From Branchiostoma belcheri (Eukaryota; Chordata; Leptocardii; Amphioxiformes; Branchiostomatidae), in contig NW_017802425.1 of assembly GCF_001625305.1 (NCBI RefSeq), positions 262,878 through 326,877 on the forward strand: a stretch of 64,000 bases of DNA, written 5' to 3'. The notes under the pieces are model-generated. The model saw only the letters and a program-made list of their open reading frames with translations. It was not told the origin of the DNA and searched no databases. Every line of letters starts with the position of its first letter. Position 1 is the first letter of the stretch. Both the position numbers and the translations under genes were made by a program. Positions 38,396 through 51,018 of the stretch are shown one piece after another.

Positions 38396-39900
38396 AGTGG
38401 GTGTATCCCAGCCAACTTTTCGTCTCCTAATACATTTGTATATCTCTGTACCCAGAGTGGAAAGAATTTTTCTTTCTATCTGAACAATGTATATCTAAAA
38501 CAAGTCAAGCCATACATTCTGATGAAAAATTCGATATATAGTCATTTACAAAGACTCTAATTTCTACAATCCTCTGTATAACAGTGCTATAGAATACAGT
38601 CTTGGATCAAAGTGTCCTTTTGATACCAGTGAACGCTGGTCTCCAAGTCCTAAGGTATGATATGCTGATACGTCCTCCGTACAAAACTGCACAGTCATTT
38701 TTCTACCGATGCTCCGGTCTATCCTGTGCGTCTTCCGCGTTTGACTGACGCCGTTTCCGGGCACACGATTATGATGTTAGTTTCTTTAGCTAAGTTCTCA
38801 GTTCAACTAACAATGTTGCACTTTTCCATGGGTTCATAGTCAAATAGTTGCTGCTAACATTCAAACATGTGACTGACATACTAAGCTTGTGTCCAGACGC
38901 CCTAAGCTTGTTATTTCCAGGATCCTGGCTGGTGTTTCACCGCTGAACGGGCGACAGGTCGACTGTTTGCAAGTCTTGGGCAAACCCGCTTCGAAGTTCA
39001 CATGGTTCTTCATTGAACCAGCATGTTCCAATGATAGGCTTTGTTTGTTAGATGGCTTCAGCACGACAAACAAATCAGCTCAATAACGAAAAAAAAACGA
39101 GCGAGACTTACTTTTTACTCGCTTCAGTCCGTCCCTATGACAATTGAGCACCATCATTTCGGTACTCCTGTAATGCCGAAAAACTTGTGCCATAAAGTGA
39201 TCGAAGACTCCAACAGAAATCGCTGAGAGGGACGGCAAGTAATTTCACTTGTCTTGACATTCTCTTGGAGTTCTACAAAGAGCATTACGCGAGTACATGT
39301 ACAACAACAAGACGACTGAAGATGACGCCGTCGAATGACGACTTTGACGTGTCATTTGAAGGCGCCAGCATTATGAGGCTGCAGCGTGTCACATAGTTCA
39401 TACTTTGCTGCAGCAATTGTCTCAATTTCACGTTTTTCTGACGCCTCTGTAGTGTACGTTCATAGTTTTCAAAGTTAAGAAAATTACTTGTTAGCTATAT
39501 TTTGTCATGGCCAGTGCTTGCGTTTTGACGGCTCGGAAATGCTTACAAAGAGCCAACTAGAGTAACGTGTTCTCGATATCTCCGTGAGCGGCTTGTGTCA
39601 TCGTATGCGGCGTGTCGGTGGTCGCACAAGGCGTTCCCAAAAATCCGTGATATCTGAAATCGCGGTTGTACTATATTTCTGATACAACAAGCCTTTCCCC
39701 GTGGTTTGAGTATTACTCGAGAAGACTCTGGGTAAACATATTCCAAGCCCGAACGACTAAGGCACCAGTCAGTTACCTGATATTGCATCGGAGGAATTAT
39801 GCTACGGACATCGCCTTTATGTTTGCAAGCACTGGCCAATGTTGTTGCATTCCAAAAGAAACAAGTCATTTACTTGTCACGTGACTGTCGCGCACGCGTG
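38396..39900 (-). other. Probable 3' UTR/downstream region of Kv2
   Basis: Directly follows the Kv2 stop codon on the minus strand. No coding region is supported. I could not place a poly(A) signal (no AATAAA on the minus strand in the first ~1.5 kb). Confidence 0.45.
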
Positions 39901-42075
39901 TTAGCACATAGTCTCCATGTCTCCCATGCCGTCCTCGTGGACAGGCCCGGGCTGCACCGCGAGTTTGGGCGGCGGCGTTTGCGTCACGTGATTAGCTACG
40001 TTACCATTTTTGTCGCTACTTGACGACGCCGAATCTTGGTTACCGTTAGGCAAAGGTTCGTCAGAGGAGGCGACGTCCTTCGACTCCGACTCTTCTTCAA
40101 TTTCGTTCTGAACTTCACTTGTTTCATCATGATCATCAGGTTTACTCAAACCCTGTAGTTCTACATCCGGGTCGGGTTGTTGCGCGAAGAATTTTACCCT
40201 GCTAGGATTTCTCTTCGGCTCATCTTCCGCCTCGCTGGGAGTAGATTGTAAGGGACTGTCTGGTACGGGACTTCGCAAGTTGTCGTCGACGTTCCCCACA
40301 CTACCTGACGTCGTGCTCCCGCTCCGGGCGCCTGTTTCCTCACAGCTGGACGTTGAGGAGCGCCGACCGACGGCGGGGACTTTCTTCTTAGGAAGCCCGT
40401 TGCCATGGCGACTCCTCAACCCCATTTTGCCGAGTTTTTCTTTCAGGCGCATCTTTGCTGTCTTTGTTTTCTGTTTGGGAGAGGAGGAACTGTCCGTGTC
40501 GGATACAGCCTCCGTGCTGTTCCTACTATTTCCGCCAGGAGACTCTGTTGCTTGTGTTTGGTCCCCCTGTGCCTGTGACTGGTATATTGGGCTAGGTTGT
40601 GGGGTCAGTACAGGAGGTAGCGGAGACGGAGGGTACGCCTTGTTGGGCACTTGTAAGTTTGAAGGACTGAGGATGATCTGTGGCGCGGGTGGCGCGCTGT
40701 GAGTCCGCACCATGGGCAGCGGCGTCCGCAGTACATCCTCGTCCTCGCTGATCCGTACCTTAGCTTTAATACGCTTTCCTCTCACTCCCTGTTTCAAGAG
40801 ACTTTTCCTAGACCCGTCTTTAAGTTGCAACTCCTCAAATGAGTAAGATGACCTCCCACCGTCACTATACGATACCACGAGCGGCGGATGCGCCCTCTCA
40901 ATACTTAAAGAGTTCCTGAAGGGATCTTCCCTCCCCCTTGCTTCAGCCAACAGAGTATCTGTTTCATTAAATTCTGTCGTACAACTGGCAAAACTTTCGT
41001 TGTCGCTTTCTCGCTCCCTGTCCTCCCCTTCAACCGGACTGGTGCACACCCCGTACGGAGGGGGGTGCGTGTAGGTCAAGTCGTGTGGGTTTGCCCTCTG
41101 GATGGGCGTGCTGCGACTTCCGGGGGCGTCGTACCCCTTCCCGGCGGTGTCGGGACAAAAGAGCTGCTGCCTCTTGTCCGTCCCGCTGGGGGTGTGGATC
41201 TGTGACACAGCGTCATGCATGGAGCTGTCAGGACTGTTTGTTTGTGTGTCCACCACCACGTCCTGCAGCTCCATACTTCTCTGGAAGGCGTCCCTTAAGT
41301 TCATGGAGACGATGCTACCGTTGCGCTTGGCCCTCTCCAGCGCTTCTCTACGCTTGATGGCCTTCTCTTGTCGCTTTTGCTCCTTATAGAACTCGGAAAA
41401 ATTGTTCACAATGATTGGAATAGGTAATGCGATCACCAACACGCCGCACACACAACACAGGCTGCCCACGATTTTCCCGAGTAGCGTCGTTGGGTAAATA
41501 TCACCGTATCCGACCGTCGTCATAGTGATACTGGCCCACCAAAATGCCTCTGGGATACTCTTGAACTGTGGATTTTCGTCCTTCTCAGCGAAGAAGACCA
41601 AACTAGAAAAAATCATAATGCCAATGGCAAGAAAAAGAATCAGTAGTCCGAGTTCTTTGTAGCTCCGTCTCAGCGTATAACCGAGGGACTGCAGACCGGT
41701 AGAATGCCGCGCAAGTTTCAATATTCTCAAGATCCGCATGATGCGAAAAATTTGAACCACCCTGCGGACGTTTTGAAACTGCATGACACTGCGATTTGAC
41801 TCCGTCAAAAAGATAGTGACATAATACGGCAAGATAGCAGTCAAATCGATGATATTCAGGGGACCCTTGAAGAATTTCCACTTGTTTGGGGAGGATATGA
41901 AGCGAAGAAGGTATTCCATTGTGAACCATGCAATACAGACTGCCTCGACATGTGCCAGCGTAGGGTTGTCCGTCATATGATTGAACTCGTCTCTGTACTG
42001 GAGGCTGGGGAGAGTGTTCAAGGAAAGCGCGATCGTCGACAGGACGATGAACAAGATGGAGATGATGGCTAGGAT
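39901..42075 (-). CDS. KCNB: Kv2/Shab voltage-gated K+ channel, last coding exon
   Basis: The exon begins after a strong acceptor (TTTTTCCCGTTCCAG) in phase 0 at ILAIIS, the same junction as in vertebrate KCNB genes, and encodes 724 aa to TAA. Counting from I1: S1 1-20; S2 about 42-60; S3 about 72-90; S4 with the charge ladder R104-K120 ([11 protein letters not shown]); S5 142-162; selectivity filter TVGYGD 187-192; S6 with PIP at 218-220; then [22 protein letters not shown] and NGSIVSMN, hallmarks of Kv2. The long cytoplasmic tail is Ser/Pro/Glu-rich and contains [18 protein letters not shown] (356-373), matching the Kv2 clustering (PRC/FFAT-like) region. Kv2 forms tetrameric delayed rectifiers at the plasma membrane. 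The N-terminal T1 exon is not in view; adding about 180 aa would give the usual Kv2 length. Confidence 0.95.
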   Translation of the reverse strand: MLAIISILFIVLSTIALSLNTLPSLQYRDEFNHMTDNPTLAHVEAVCIAWFTMEYLLRFISSPNKWKFFKGPLNIIDLTAILPYYVTIFLTESNRSVMQFQNVRRVVQIFRIMRILRILKLARHSTGLQSLGYTLRRSYKELGLLILFLAIGIMIFSSLVFFAEKDENPQFKSIPEAFWWASITMTTVGYGDIYPTTLLGKIVGSLCCVCGVLVIALPIPIIVNNFSEFYKEQKRQEKAIKRREALERAKRNGSIVSMNLRDAFQRSMELQDVVVDTQTNSPDSSMHDAVSQIHTPSGTDKRQQLFCPDTAGKGYDAPGSRSTPIQRANPHDLTYTHPPPYGVCTSPVEGEDRERESDNESFASCTTEFNETDTLLAEARGREDPFRNSLSIERAHPPLVVSYSDGGRSSYSFEELQLKDGSRKSLLKQGVRGKRIKAKVRISEDEDVLRTPLPMVRTHSAPPAPQIILSPSNLQVPNKAYPPSPLPPVLTPQPSPIYQSQAQGDQTQATESPGGNSRNSTEAVSDTDSSSSPKQKTKTAKMRLKEKLGKMGLRSRHGNGLPKKKVPAVGRRSSTSSCEETGARSGSTTSGSVGNVDDNLRSPVPDSPLQSTPSEAEDEPKRNPSRVKFFAQQPDPDVELQGLSKPDDHDETSEVQNEIEEESESKDVASSDEPLPNGNQDSASSSSDKNGNVANHVTQTPPPKLAVQPGPVHEDGMGDMETMC

Positions 42076-45000
42076 CTGGAACGGGAAAAAACACAAAGTT
42101 AGGCGCGAGACAAAGACTTTTTACCAACAAGAAATGAGATTCCAAACCCCCGGAAAGTATGAAATAGTTCACAACGACTGCTGACAAAAGCCGCATCACT
42201 GACCCGCAGTAGCAAACACAAATGCAAACACAAATATACCTTCTCAACATTGCTACTGTTATACGCGATATTTGCTTGAGATGAGAATCTCAACTATGAT
42301 TTCCTTGAAACTTGAAATATTTGCCCAAGTGCAACACTCTTGGAATAGCCGTATGGGTCGTTTAACTTTTGATAAAATATGTTCTAAGATTAAATGTATC
42401 GTAGCATCCAGTGCGACCAAATATGTAGCAAGCACCAAGAACGAGATTTAGCATTGAACATTGTGGTGCCCGATCGATAAAATTATCACCAAGGTCAGGG
42501 GTAAATCGAGCATGGCGAATGTACGGCCACGCGCGGACACTGATGAGACGGATGGGGGAACGGCTGCCCGGGATAATTGCCGGAAATCGTGCTTCCAGGA
42601 AAGGAAATATATTTGTGCGCCAATTATTCAACTTCGATGAACACGATGAAACATTCTTCAGGGTATGTTTGTAAGTCCTTGATATAGAAATGGGTAGTTT
42701 GAAACGACCGCATGTACAGAATTTCCCTTACAATTGTATCGTATAAGCAGAGTGCCTGAATTTAAGATGGTGATTCGACTTAACGAAAATAGCTAGGGAC
42801 ATGTTAAGACTCAACTAGCTTTTCATAAAAGACTGTGTACATGTACGCATTTTGGATAATTTGAAACATTAAAGCTACATTGTAACTCCTCACCTCACCG
42901 GTCCCATAGCAGTTTAACTACCCATTGTAACTACCCACAGTTAAACAGCAAATCAACAATTTTGTTATATATTACTTACGTATGCAAAACAAATGTCTGT
43001 AATATAGGTGTAAATGGAAGTCAATCTAATATCAAATTAACTTTCCCACTTTTTCACTTCATAACTCATCATGAGACTTGAGGACCAATCGTCATTATTA
43101 ACAGAATTTCGAGTAGAGTTTGATGTATGTACTGCAAAATTGTCACCGATGCACCAGGCGAAATTTACGTCGTGTATTAGGTAGATATAGGATAAGTCAT
43201 TATCAATAAGACTCCTGCCGCCCTGCCGGTCCCAGGGCTGTCTCGAGCCGCCCGGTCCCTAGTCGACTCTCCAATTTATCTGGTATCACTGACCAGTGAA
43301 GAAGCGGACGAGGAACTTTCCCCAATGTATGTCCAAGGTCGACATTAGCGAAATTAATGCCCAGAATCCGTATACATACAAAAAAGGGTCTCTACAGATA
43401 CATTTCTTGTTGTATCGTGTCCTGGTACTCTACTTGCATTTGTCTAAGATTTTTTTATCGTTTTCATTCACATTTTCATATTTGGTGACCAGCCCCTATA
43501 TTTTGCCAATTGCTACATAATGATACCCAGCACCACAGGGTATATGCTACAGCACTAGTTACTATGGTAACAGCCGTCTCGTCCATGTCACTGACCGTAT
43601 TTGTTTGGAATGGAAGAAGAAAAAAATGAACAATTGTAAAAACAATATTTATTCCTTTTGTGAGTATAAAACGCAAAATGGTGGCAGGCGTTGCAGGCTC
43701 CCCATCCTTTACACAGAGTCATGGGGGTAACACCAGAATGTCATTAGCAAATCCAGACGCTGCTATCATTTAGCGCAAGGACTCAACTGTAAGAATACAG
43801 TTTGACAAACGAATAATAATGTCTTACGAAACTTGATGTCACAATGTCACTTACTCATCCAGGTAGTTCTGTGGCCCACGTTCAAATCTTATTACCTGAT
43901 AACAGACCCCATTGTACTGCCGATGGATGAAGGACAACTATCATCAGATTGCAAACTCATTTCCTGCGTTCCATCCAGAAAACTGGTACTGTTGCACTTG
44001 CACTTAGCTTTGGTGCGAGAGACAACCCATGATGACGCCGCTGATAACCATGCTGAATGAAGCATGAAGCTTTTCCCGCGACTATCTCCCGCTTGTATCG
44101 CTCCGCCAGATCGATAGGACAGCGTTTTTTCGGCCGGTGCTATCGTAGATAGTGTTTCTCCTATCGATCTCACGGGAAATGCTCTTGTCTGGCAAAGTCA
44201 TATCAGCAGCAACAGTTCTTTGTTGTACTGTGGGTCGTCTTTCCCCCAACATTCCACAGCTTTTACTTCCTAAAATGTGGACGGTATCTAAATAGCAATG
44301 TACACATTCTTGCTTGTACTGTCAATGTGAGCTGCCAGGATCCGGAGCGCTCATTTGGATAGTGTTCACACACGTACAAAGTCATAATTCCACCGGGTGT
44401 CCTAACCGTCATGTTCAAAATCGTCAATTTTAAGAGTAATTCAGCAAGATTTGCACATTTCAGATAAACAGCTGTTAAAGACATTTGCGAGGAGGCCTAG
44501 ATGATACCGTTCTTTTAACATGGCTGTCTTAGGCACCCGGGGAAACCATAAGAGTTGACGTTACAGAATAGGAGCTTTTGGATTGGTCAGATCTTACCAT
44601 TAAAGATGCGTACATGCAATTGTCTATTGTTGTAGGGGTATTCCAGCAGCAACAAGACAGTAGGACAGCCATAAAGATGACACAACAAATCCGTCAGTCA
44701 GGCAGTCAGATACAATTGGCTCATGGGGCCAAAATCTCTTCTTCCCCCCGGCCCTCAAAAATCATGAAAGTCCAGTCACGATCAGACAAGGCAAGCAAAT
44801 AGCTTGAAGTGGCATAGATGACGGCAACCTTTTCAAATGCATCGTATTTGGAATGTATTCTGGACACTGCCTTCCCGAGAAGATCACCCAGGATTGATAT
44901 GTCGCTTGCTGTGTTATCAGGGGAGCCCTTCAGGGCAGACATATCTCTTACATCGGCAAATTACTTTCGATCATGTCACCCTGTGGGGGGACTGAGATCG

Positions 45001-45444
45001 ATGCCGCAGCCGCCCGTCCTACCGGGTACGAGATGATAACAGCCCATCACACTGGGGACGAGATCATATCGGTTCATCACAAACGGGGCAAGAACAGCTC
45101 GGAATGATGGAAATCTTACTTCTCAAAGGCAGATGGGTTATTATGACTGCAAGCTACCCTTCGATTGTGATCCAAGGTCACAATGGGAAATACCTAATAT
45201 TTTGGTGATGGCATAGCAGTGCAATGTTGTGCAGACTAGAGGGTTTTCCTAGCATTTCTTTGATGAGGAGAGGCAAATGTTTAATATGATGGCACACTGT
45301 GCACATCTAACCATGTATGCACGAACTTAGTGACCGCAAATACGTGCACACACTCACACTGACACACAAACATACACGCACACACACTGAAACACACACT
45401 GACACACAAAACACTCACATACACAGAAAAACATACACACACTT

Positions 45445-45490
<46 letters not shown>

Positions 45491-46079
45491 ACCCCACCCA
45501 CACACACACTACCCATTTATGGCTCCCGCTATCTGTAGGCTCATTTCTGTGAACAATCTGTTTGTATGATATCAGACCGCCATGACATATCCGCTGGAAT
45601 ATCCGGAGATTCGGAAGTAGCTTTAGGTGTTTGTTTTTCGCCGTTCCGCCACAGTCAATGGCTTTGTTTCTGCCTCTCGCGCCCTAAACAAGGCCTGTTC
45701 TGCCGCAAAACGGGTTGGAGGTCGCAAACTGAAGTCATAAATTGAGGCAAGTACGTTCCACGCGAGGGATGCCATGACGCCGAGCCCGCCATACACTATC
45801 GTGGTCCGCTAGGGGTGTAAATCTTCACAGGAGCGGAAGGGACTACGACAGATGGTTTACGTGCAAGGCATAAAGATGTGCCATATCCTACAATTACAAA
45901 TGGGGCTTGAGCTTAACGTAAATTGACGCTGATAGCCGGGGTAGTGTACGGGGCAAACAAACATTAAGTGTCTTATATTTCTGGTAATCATGAATCTGAT
46001 AAACTTAATTGTCGTAAAGATAATGAAAATGTAGCAACCTCTGAACAGCAGTTTCTTTTTAATTCTACATTACGATACA
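42076..46079 (-). other. Probable Kv2 intron 1, part a
   Basis: No T1-like coding exon on the minus strand. It contains a weak tandem repeat of GGGNACGAGATNATA-type phrases (about 45018-45100) and a CA microsatellite. Otherwise nothing is recognised. Confidence 0.55.
45341..45510. repeat. CA-rich microsatellite
   Basis: Degenerate ACACACAC with a pure CA core at about 45452-45482. Confidence 0.95.
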
Positions 46080-46994
46080 TCATCATCATCATCCTGCCTC
46101 CGGATGAATTATCCGGTGAGGTATACTTGATAAAGTTACTCCAATACGCCATGTCCCTCATGGTGGACACTAGAGCAGTCCCTGCGTGTCTTTCTCTAAC
46201 ATTGACAAAAGTGTAGTATGCGGTCGTCCCACTTTACGTCTCCTAGTGGAAAGCCACTGGATTATTCTACCAGCTGGTTCATTACTACGAACAACATGCC
46301 CTGCCAGGGCGAGCCTACAAATACGTCGTCGCACTGTGGTCGGTAGAGAGTCATTGAGTTGTTTTTATTTGTTAGATGTTGTCTCAATGAAACATTATGC
46401 ACTGTTCTTGTGTTTGTAACATCCAGTTTCTTGCTCTGGGCTGCACCCATAGCCCATGACTCAGAGCTGTAGAGTAGAATAGTCTTGATACATGCTTTAA
46501 ACACTTATAACTTTTTTTTTCTCGATAGGAGCTTTCCATACCTTTTGTTGGGAATTAAGAGAATCCAAGCAATCCTATACTCTTATATCTCTCTCTGAAT
46601 TGGTATAGCCCCATAGATATTTAAGTCTGACACTCGCTCGATTTCAGAGCCGTCGGATGCAGTTAGTTGCTGAGAAGATGTTGGGTACAGGTGCCTATAT
46701 TTTGTTTTGGATGGGTTGAAATATAAGCAAAATGACCTGACAAGCCACTTTTACTTTGTTGAACAAATTCTGAGCAAAACGTTATGTGTTTTCTAGAAGG
46801 GCAATGTCGTCCGCGAAGTCAATATAAGCGGGTACTTCAGCGGGGTAGCGACTACTGCGGCGATGGCTGGGGGTAAAACCATCAGTGTCTGAAATCGAGC
46901 TCCTTAGAGCATAGACTAAGCATACAAAGAACAAAAACGGGGCTAAAGGGTCCCCTTGCAGAACACCATTGTCTAAACATATCAGTCTCTCCAT
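46080..46994 (-). pseudogene. Degenerate non-LTR retrotransposon (LINE) reverse transcriptase
   Basis: Read on the minus strand, 46994-46782 encodes GVLQGDPLAPFLF and FADDIALL, the reverse transcriptase palm motifs (YADD-type box as FADD). Then, in shifting frames, come DGSEIERVSDL, FKACIKTILLYSSESW (46504-46450) and a tail reading LALAGHVVRSNE and GRPHTTLLSMLEKDT. This order matches the C-terminal half of RTE-type LINE polymerases. Several stops and frameshifts show it is dead. No endonuclease domain is seen upstream, so it is 5' truncated. It lies in the probable Kv2 intron in the same orientation as the channel. Confidence 0.85.
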
Positions 46995-49900
46995 CTGGAG
47001 TGATAACTACTGCAGATGTGTCTCAGTCTATACATGGCTATACATCACCGTGACTATACATGTGGTTTTAATATAATGAATTGATATTTGGGTACTTGGA
47101 CAATACTTCATGGAGGAATGAGATCTCCGAACTCTTGTTCATGGAAGTAACATCCATCCACCCATCCATACATACATACATATGTCAAACAAACGCTACC
47201 AAAACATAACCATCTAGGCGAAGGCAAAACGCGGCGAAGGTAATGATACTGGGTAATAAATTCTCCTGCAGAATGTGAGGTATCATTAGTGAGTTCCAAG
47301 GCACTCGCCTGAGCCTCGGCCAATGTAAAAGCCTCAATTTTCAGGCGAAAAATACGCTCGGTCCTCTGGCCATTTTAAAATCGGGCGATCTTCTGGCAAT
47401 CAACAAATTAACGGCCGAAACTCGTCGACAGCGTGACGCCGGTTTAACGATCGCCGAGCAATAGGGAGCAAACGTCGGGTGGACAACCACGCAATTCCGA
47501 CGATTTGAACTCTCAACCCGCGAACCTTTATAAGGGTATTTTCGTTCTTTTCGTTCTTTTCGTAGTCGGACATTCAGATTACGACATTTGAACAGGACGT
47601 TATTTATACCAATGAAAATATAAGGAAGGCTATATAGCGTTCGCTGTACGTATAGTTCAGTCAGATAAGGTTGATCTGGATTGGGAATCGAACTTGAATC
47701 CTCCAGGCGTGGCGCAGGTGGCTTCTTGTGAGGATTGCAAACGGTGAAACAAAGCGTGCATGGTCAATTAGGTTGTCTTGAGAGGCCAGGCGCCCAGACG
47801 TGTGGGCGGAGGTTACTGTCGTACAAATCACAGGCAAGCAGTGTATATACAAGTGTCAGGAGAAAGGGTCCAACTTGTGATCCCCGAAATAATTAGATTT
47901 TGCAATTGGGCCCCTCGCGGCTTGTTATGGTACTGCATCCAAAATTTCAAAATTTCAGTTTTGATATCTCGTGATCCAGACATGCTAGGGTCACGAATTA
48001 GATTGAGCTTTTGAATTCTACGTCATCTGCCATATCAACCCAATGTCAAGGCTACGACGTACACCTTAACGAACTAGTTTCCCTTCTGAACTACACTGAT
48101 GACTACCTCGTGATAACTAGTGTCTGTTCTCAGTGCGGAGAGGAGCGAAAGTTCGTGTGTTTTTTTCTAATCAGGTGCGCGTGGTCATGGATGCCATCTA
48201 TAAAATTTAAGTGCTGCGGCTTAATGTGCTTTATACCTAAGACCACAAGAACAAAGCCGGTACAGATACTGGCGTAACGGCTTCTCATGTGGGTACGCGG
48301 CAATGGCAGCACTTCGTTTTACGGGATGAACCAACTTTATGAAGTCGTTAGTACAGAGTTGCTTTGAAGGTCATAAACTTTGCTCAACTAGTTTTATTTG
48401 TTAGTCAATATTTTCTAGAACAGTAAATTTAGCGTATCTTTGTGTGGCACATTACGTGTGTGGAGGATTACACGATGCCACGATGTCTATGGACAGTGGG
48501 TTGGACGTGACTCACGGGATGGATAAAAGCTTAGTTGTAAATTTCTCATCACTGCAATTAAAGTACAAAACTTGCGTTTTACATGGAAATTTGCACAGAC
48601 AAAAAGCTTATTGGCACTAGGCCCTGGCGTCGTGATTTGGCTACAAGATATTTGGGAACGCGAGACACGAGCTTACGTACATGCCCATGTATGTTCAATC
48701 GCAGTTAAGATAAAGACATCCGCTGGAGCACATGACCTCAATTCAATCACATTGGCATTGGCATTGAACGGCATTGAATAAAGATGTTTTTGGTGTTTGT
48801 AGTTGCCTTTATCCTGCAATAGGAAGACACCCGGTCCTATTCAATGTCAAAACATTTATCCACACAGCTATAATGTTTTTGGTATAGCCTGAAATGGGTA
48901 TAAACATCGCTCAGTGTAGATATGACGCCAATATTCCATCTCTGTCTGTACAATGGATGGGACAGTTTTATCTGCCATCACTCCCGCTCACAAAGGCGGG
49001 AGGATGAAGAGACATAATCTGAATTGGAATCTAAATGACAAGGTGTAGATCGGACAGATGTGGTGAATAGTGACAGTTGTCCCATTCAATCCAGGGGTAA
49101 TTCTACTGTTGTATGTTCGTCCTTGCCCAGCCGGGGTCACAGGAACGATTGGATTCCAGCGGTCACATTGACTCATGATCTCAACGTGTATGAAAGTTCA
49201 GTACCATACAGATACGTGTAACGTACGTACTACATGCGCGCCCTCAATACGGAGTACATGGCCATTTGTATGGTCTTAGCGACTATTTTTTCACAGCACA
49301 GCAAAGGTAATCATTGCAAAAGCCCGATGTCGCCGATGGAACAGGGTTGTTTGTTTCGTATCGTAGGCTGGTTCTAGCTGTTTATTTGTGGTACTACCAA
49401 ATTAAGGGGACTCATGTAGCTTGTTATGGGGATATTTAAGATGTTTCAAGTATGTAATGATGACGAAAATGTCCTAAGAAATGACAGTAAATATCACACT
49501 GATTTCCTCATTCATATTGTATCAAGTTCAATTAGATGCCTTTAATATTCAATTAACAATTGGCAGGATGCTTTGTTTTCCTCCAGGATAGCTGGCACAT
49601 AATCTTGCTAATGGCTTTATCCGTATCATCGTCAAAACTAATTCATTTTGTTAAGTCATGTTGATCTTGTTTGAGACCAATGGACCCGGTGACTTCACCC
49701 CAACACCTGTTAGAAATAATTAACATACGGCAACTACATCTGTCACGTTTGCTCAATAGCGCCATACATAACATAGCATGGCCTCAAAATCGGAAGGTAA
49801 TGATGTAGACTACCGTTCCATGGCGAAAGCCACTGTTTAATTAAAAGGAAAACAATGTACGAACGAACGATGCAATTTACGGAAGGCACTGCATTTGCCT

Positions 49901-50648
49901 TTCGTAAATACATACATGAAATATACGTCTTTTGAAAGTACATCCCCCTCCACACCGATTGCCCGAGGACAGTTAATTCCAACACAAGCATCATGGACCT
50001 ACTTACTCCCTTGACCTTTACTGGTCGTTGGTGGGTAAGAAAAACACAAAGACGGAGATTCGCCCCCAGACTCGCCTCCCTGTGGCTGCAGTTAGCATTT
50101 CTAGGAGGAAAAGGGGCGCCAGGGAATGATAAATTGTTCCTACCACAGAAAATCCGCGGCGTCTAGATTGTGATCAAAGAGGTACATTTCAGATTACCTC
50201 CAAATTAACAGATGCCAGGGTACGGGTGAAGCGACAGCTCTATGAACATCTGCCGCTTGTACTTTATACGCTCTGGTGCACTTTTAAAGTTGATAAACAA
50301 CGGATATGTACAATATTCTATGTAAGGTTTCACGAGGAAAGCGGAAATATTAGGGAGGTGTGAAATTAGTATTCTGAAAGAGTTTTAGGCTTCGACTTAC
50401 TTTTGCACAAATCAGATCTATTGCTGTTCCTCCCCAACCAGGGTACATGTATATGAAAGTCCTATCATTAACCAAAGTAATTAAGAATGTTTTGCAAATT
50501 AAGCTTAAATGAACACCATCGCTGTTTAATTCTGTACATGTTGACATTAGCTACATACAGGCCAAAACGCCAATCCGTTCATACCATCCATCTCGAGTTA
50601 CATGTAGCGTTTGTTAGAGTTACATGACTCCAACAAAAAGTCCCTGTA
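46995..50648. other. Probable Kv2 intron 1, part b
   Basis: No gene supported. It contains a repeat phrase, GAGATCTCCGAACTCTTG, at about 47120 that recurs with changes at about 8498 and 62525, and a Harbinger-like fragment at 48130-48236. Confidence 0.5.
48130..48236. mobile_element. Diverged right-end fragment of the Harbinger-like MITE
   Basis: TTTTTTTCTAATCAGG, GGTCATGGATGCCATC and TATAAAATTTAAGTG, then GCGGCTTAA, follow the order of the right end of the element at 9930-10314 (TTTCTAGGAACAGG, GGACGTCATCCATAAAATTT, GTGGCCTTA). Only one end is seen. Confidence 0.55.
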
Positions 50649-50830
50649 CTTCCAGAAATAGCTGGTAGGAGGCCCAAACCTCTGTCACTCCCTTGTCAAC
50701 TCCAAGACCTATCTATCACACCATTTTGGTGACCGTACCATCTTCAGATCAAAATATTCAAAACCCAGGAGTTTCGCTGCAATAGCGTAACAAGCCGCAT
50801 AATCGCACTTGACCGACACCTACCCACATA
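50649..50830 (+). mobile_element. Diverged relative of the retroelement tail at 21641-22090
   Basis: Collinear weak similarity, including AGCTGGTAGGAGGCCCAAA and CAGGAGTTTCGCTGCAATA, to the tail at 21740-21870. Confidence 0.5.
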
Positions 50831-50844
50831 CCATACATGTATAC

Positions 50845-50943
50845 ATCAACAAAATCATCCTCAAGTTTATTTATTTTTAAATAAATAAACTTGCGGATGA
50901 TTTTGTTGATATATACACACGATATCAAAATATCGTGTGTATA
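50845..50943. repeat. Two adjacent hairpins
   Basis: Hairpin 1: ATCAACAAAATCATCC at 50845 is mirrored to 50910 with one mismatch and an AT-rich centre. Hairpin 2: TATACACACGATAT (50912) is mirrored to 50943. A CA microsatellite starts 20 bp later. Confidence 0.85.
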
Positions 50944-50961
50944 AGGACAGGCGTATGGAAC

Positions 50962-50962
<1 letters not shown>

Positions 50963-51014
<52 letters not shown>
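50963..51014. repeat. (CA)n microsatellite
   Basis: An uninterrupted AC run of about 52 bp. Confidence 0.97.

Positions 51015-51018
<4 letters not shown>

Noticed and set aside
40280..41389. Several plus-strand ORFs opposite the Kv2 tail
   Set aside because: Shadows of the GC-rich channel exon.
41603..42250. 215-aa minus-strand ORF overlapping the channel exon in another frame
   Set aside because: Alternate-frame shadow; the true frame has all Kv2 motifs.
47688..47720. tRNA-like B box (GTTCGATTCCC) on the minus strand
   Set aside because: No matching A box or acceptor stem at the right distance; at most a degraded tRNA-derived SINE.
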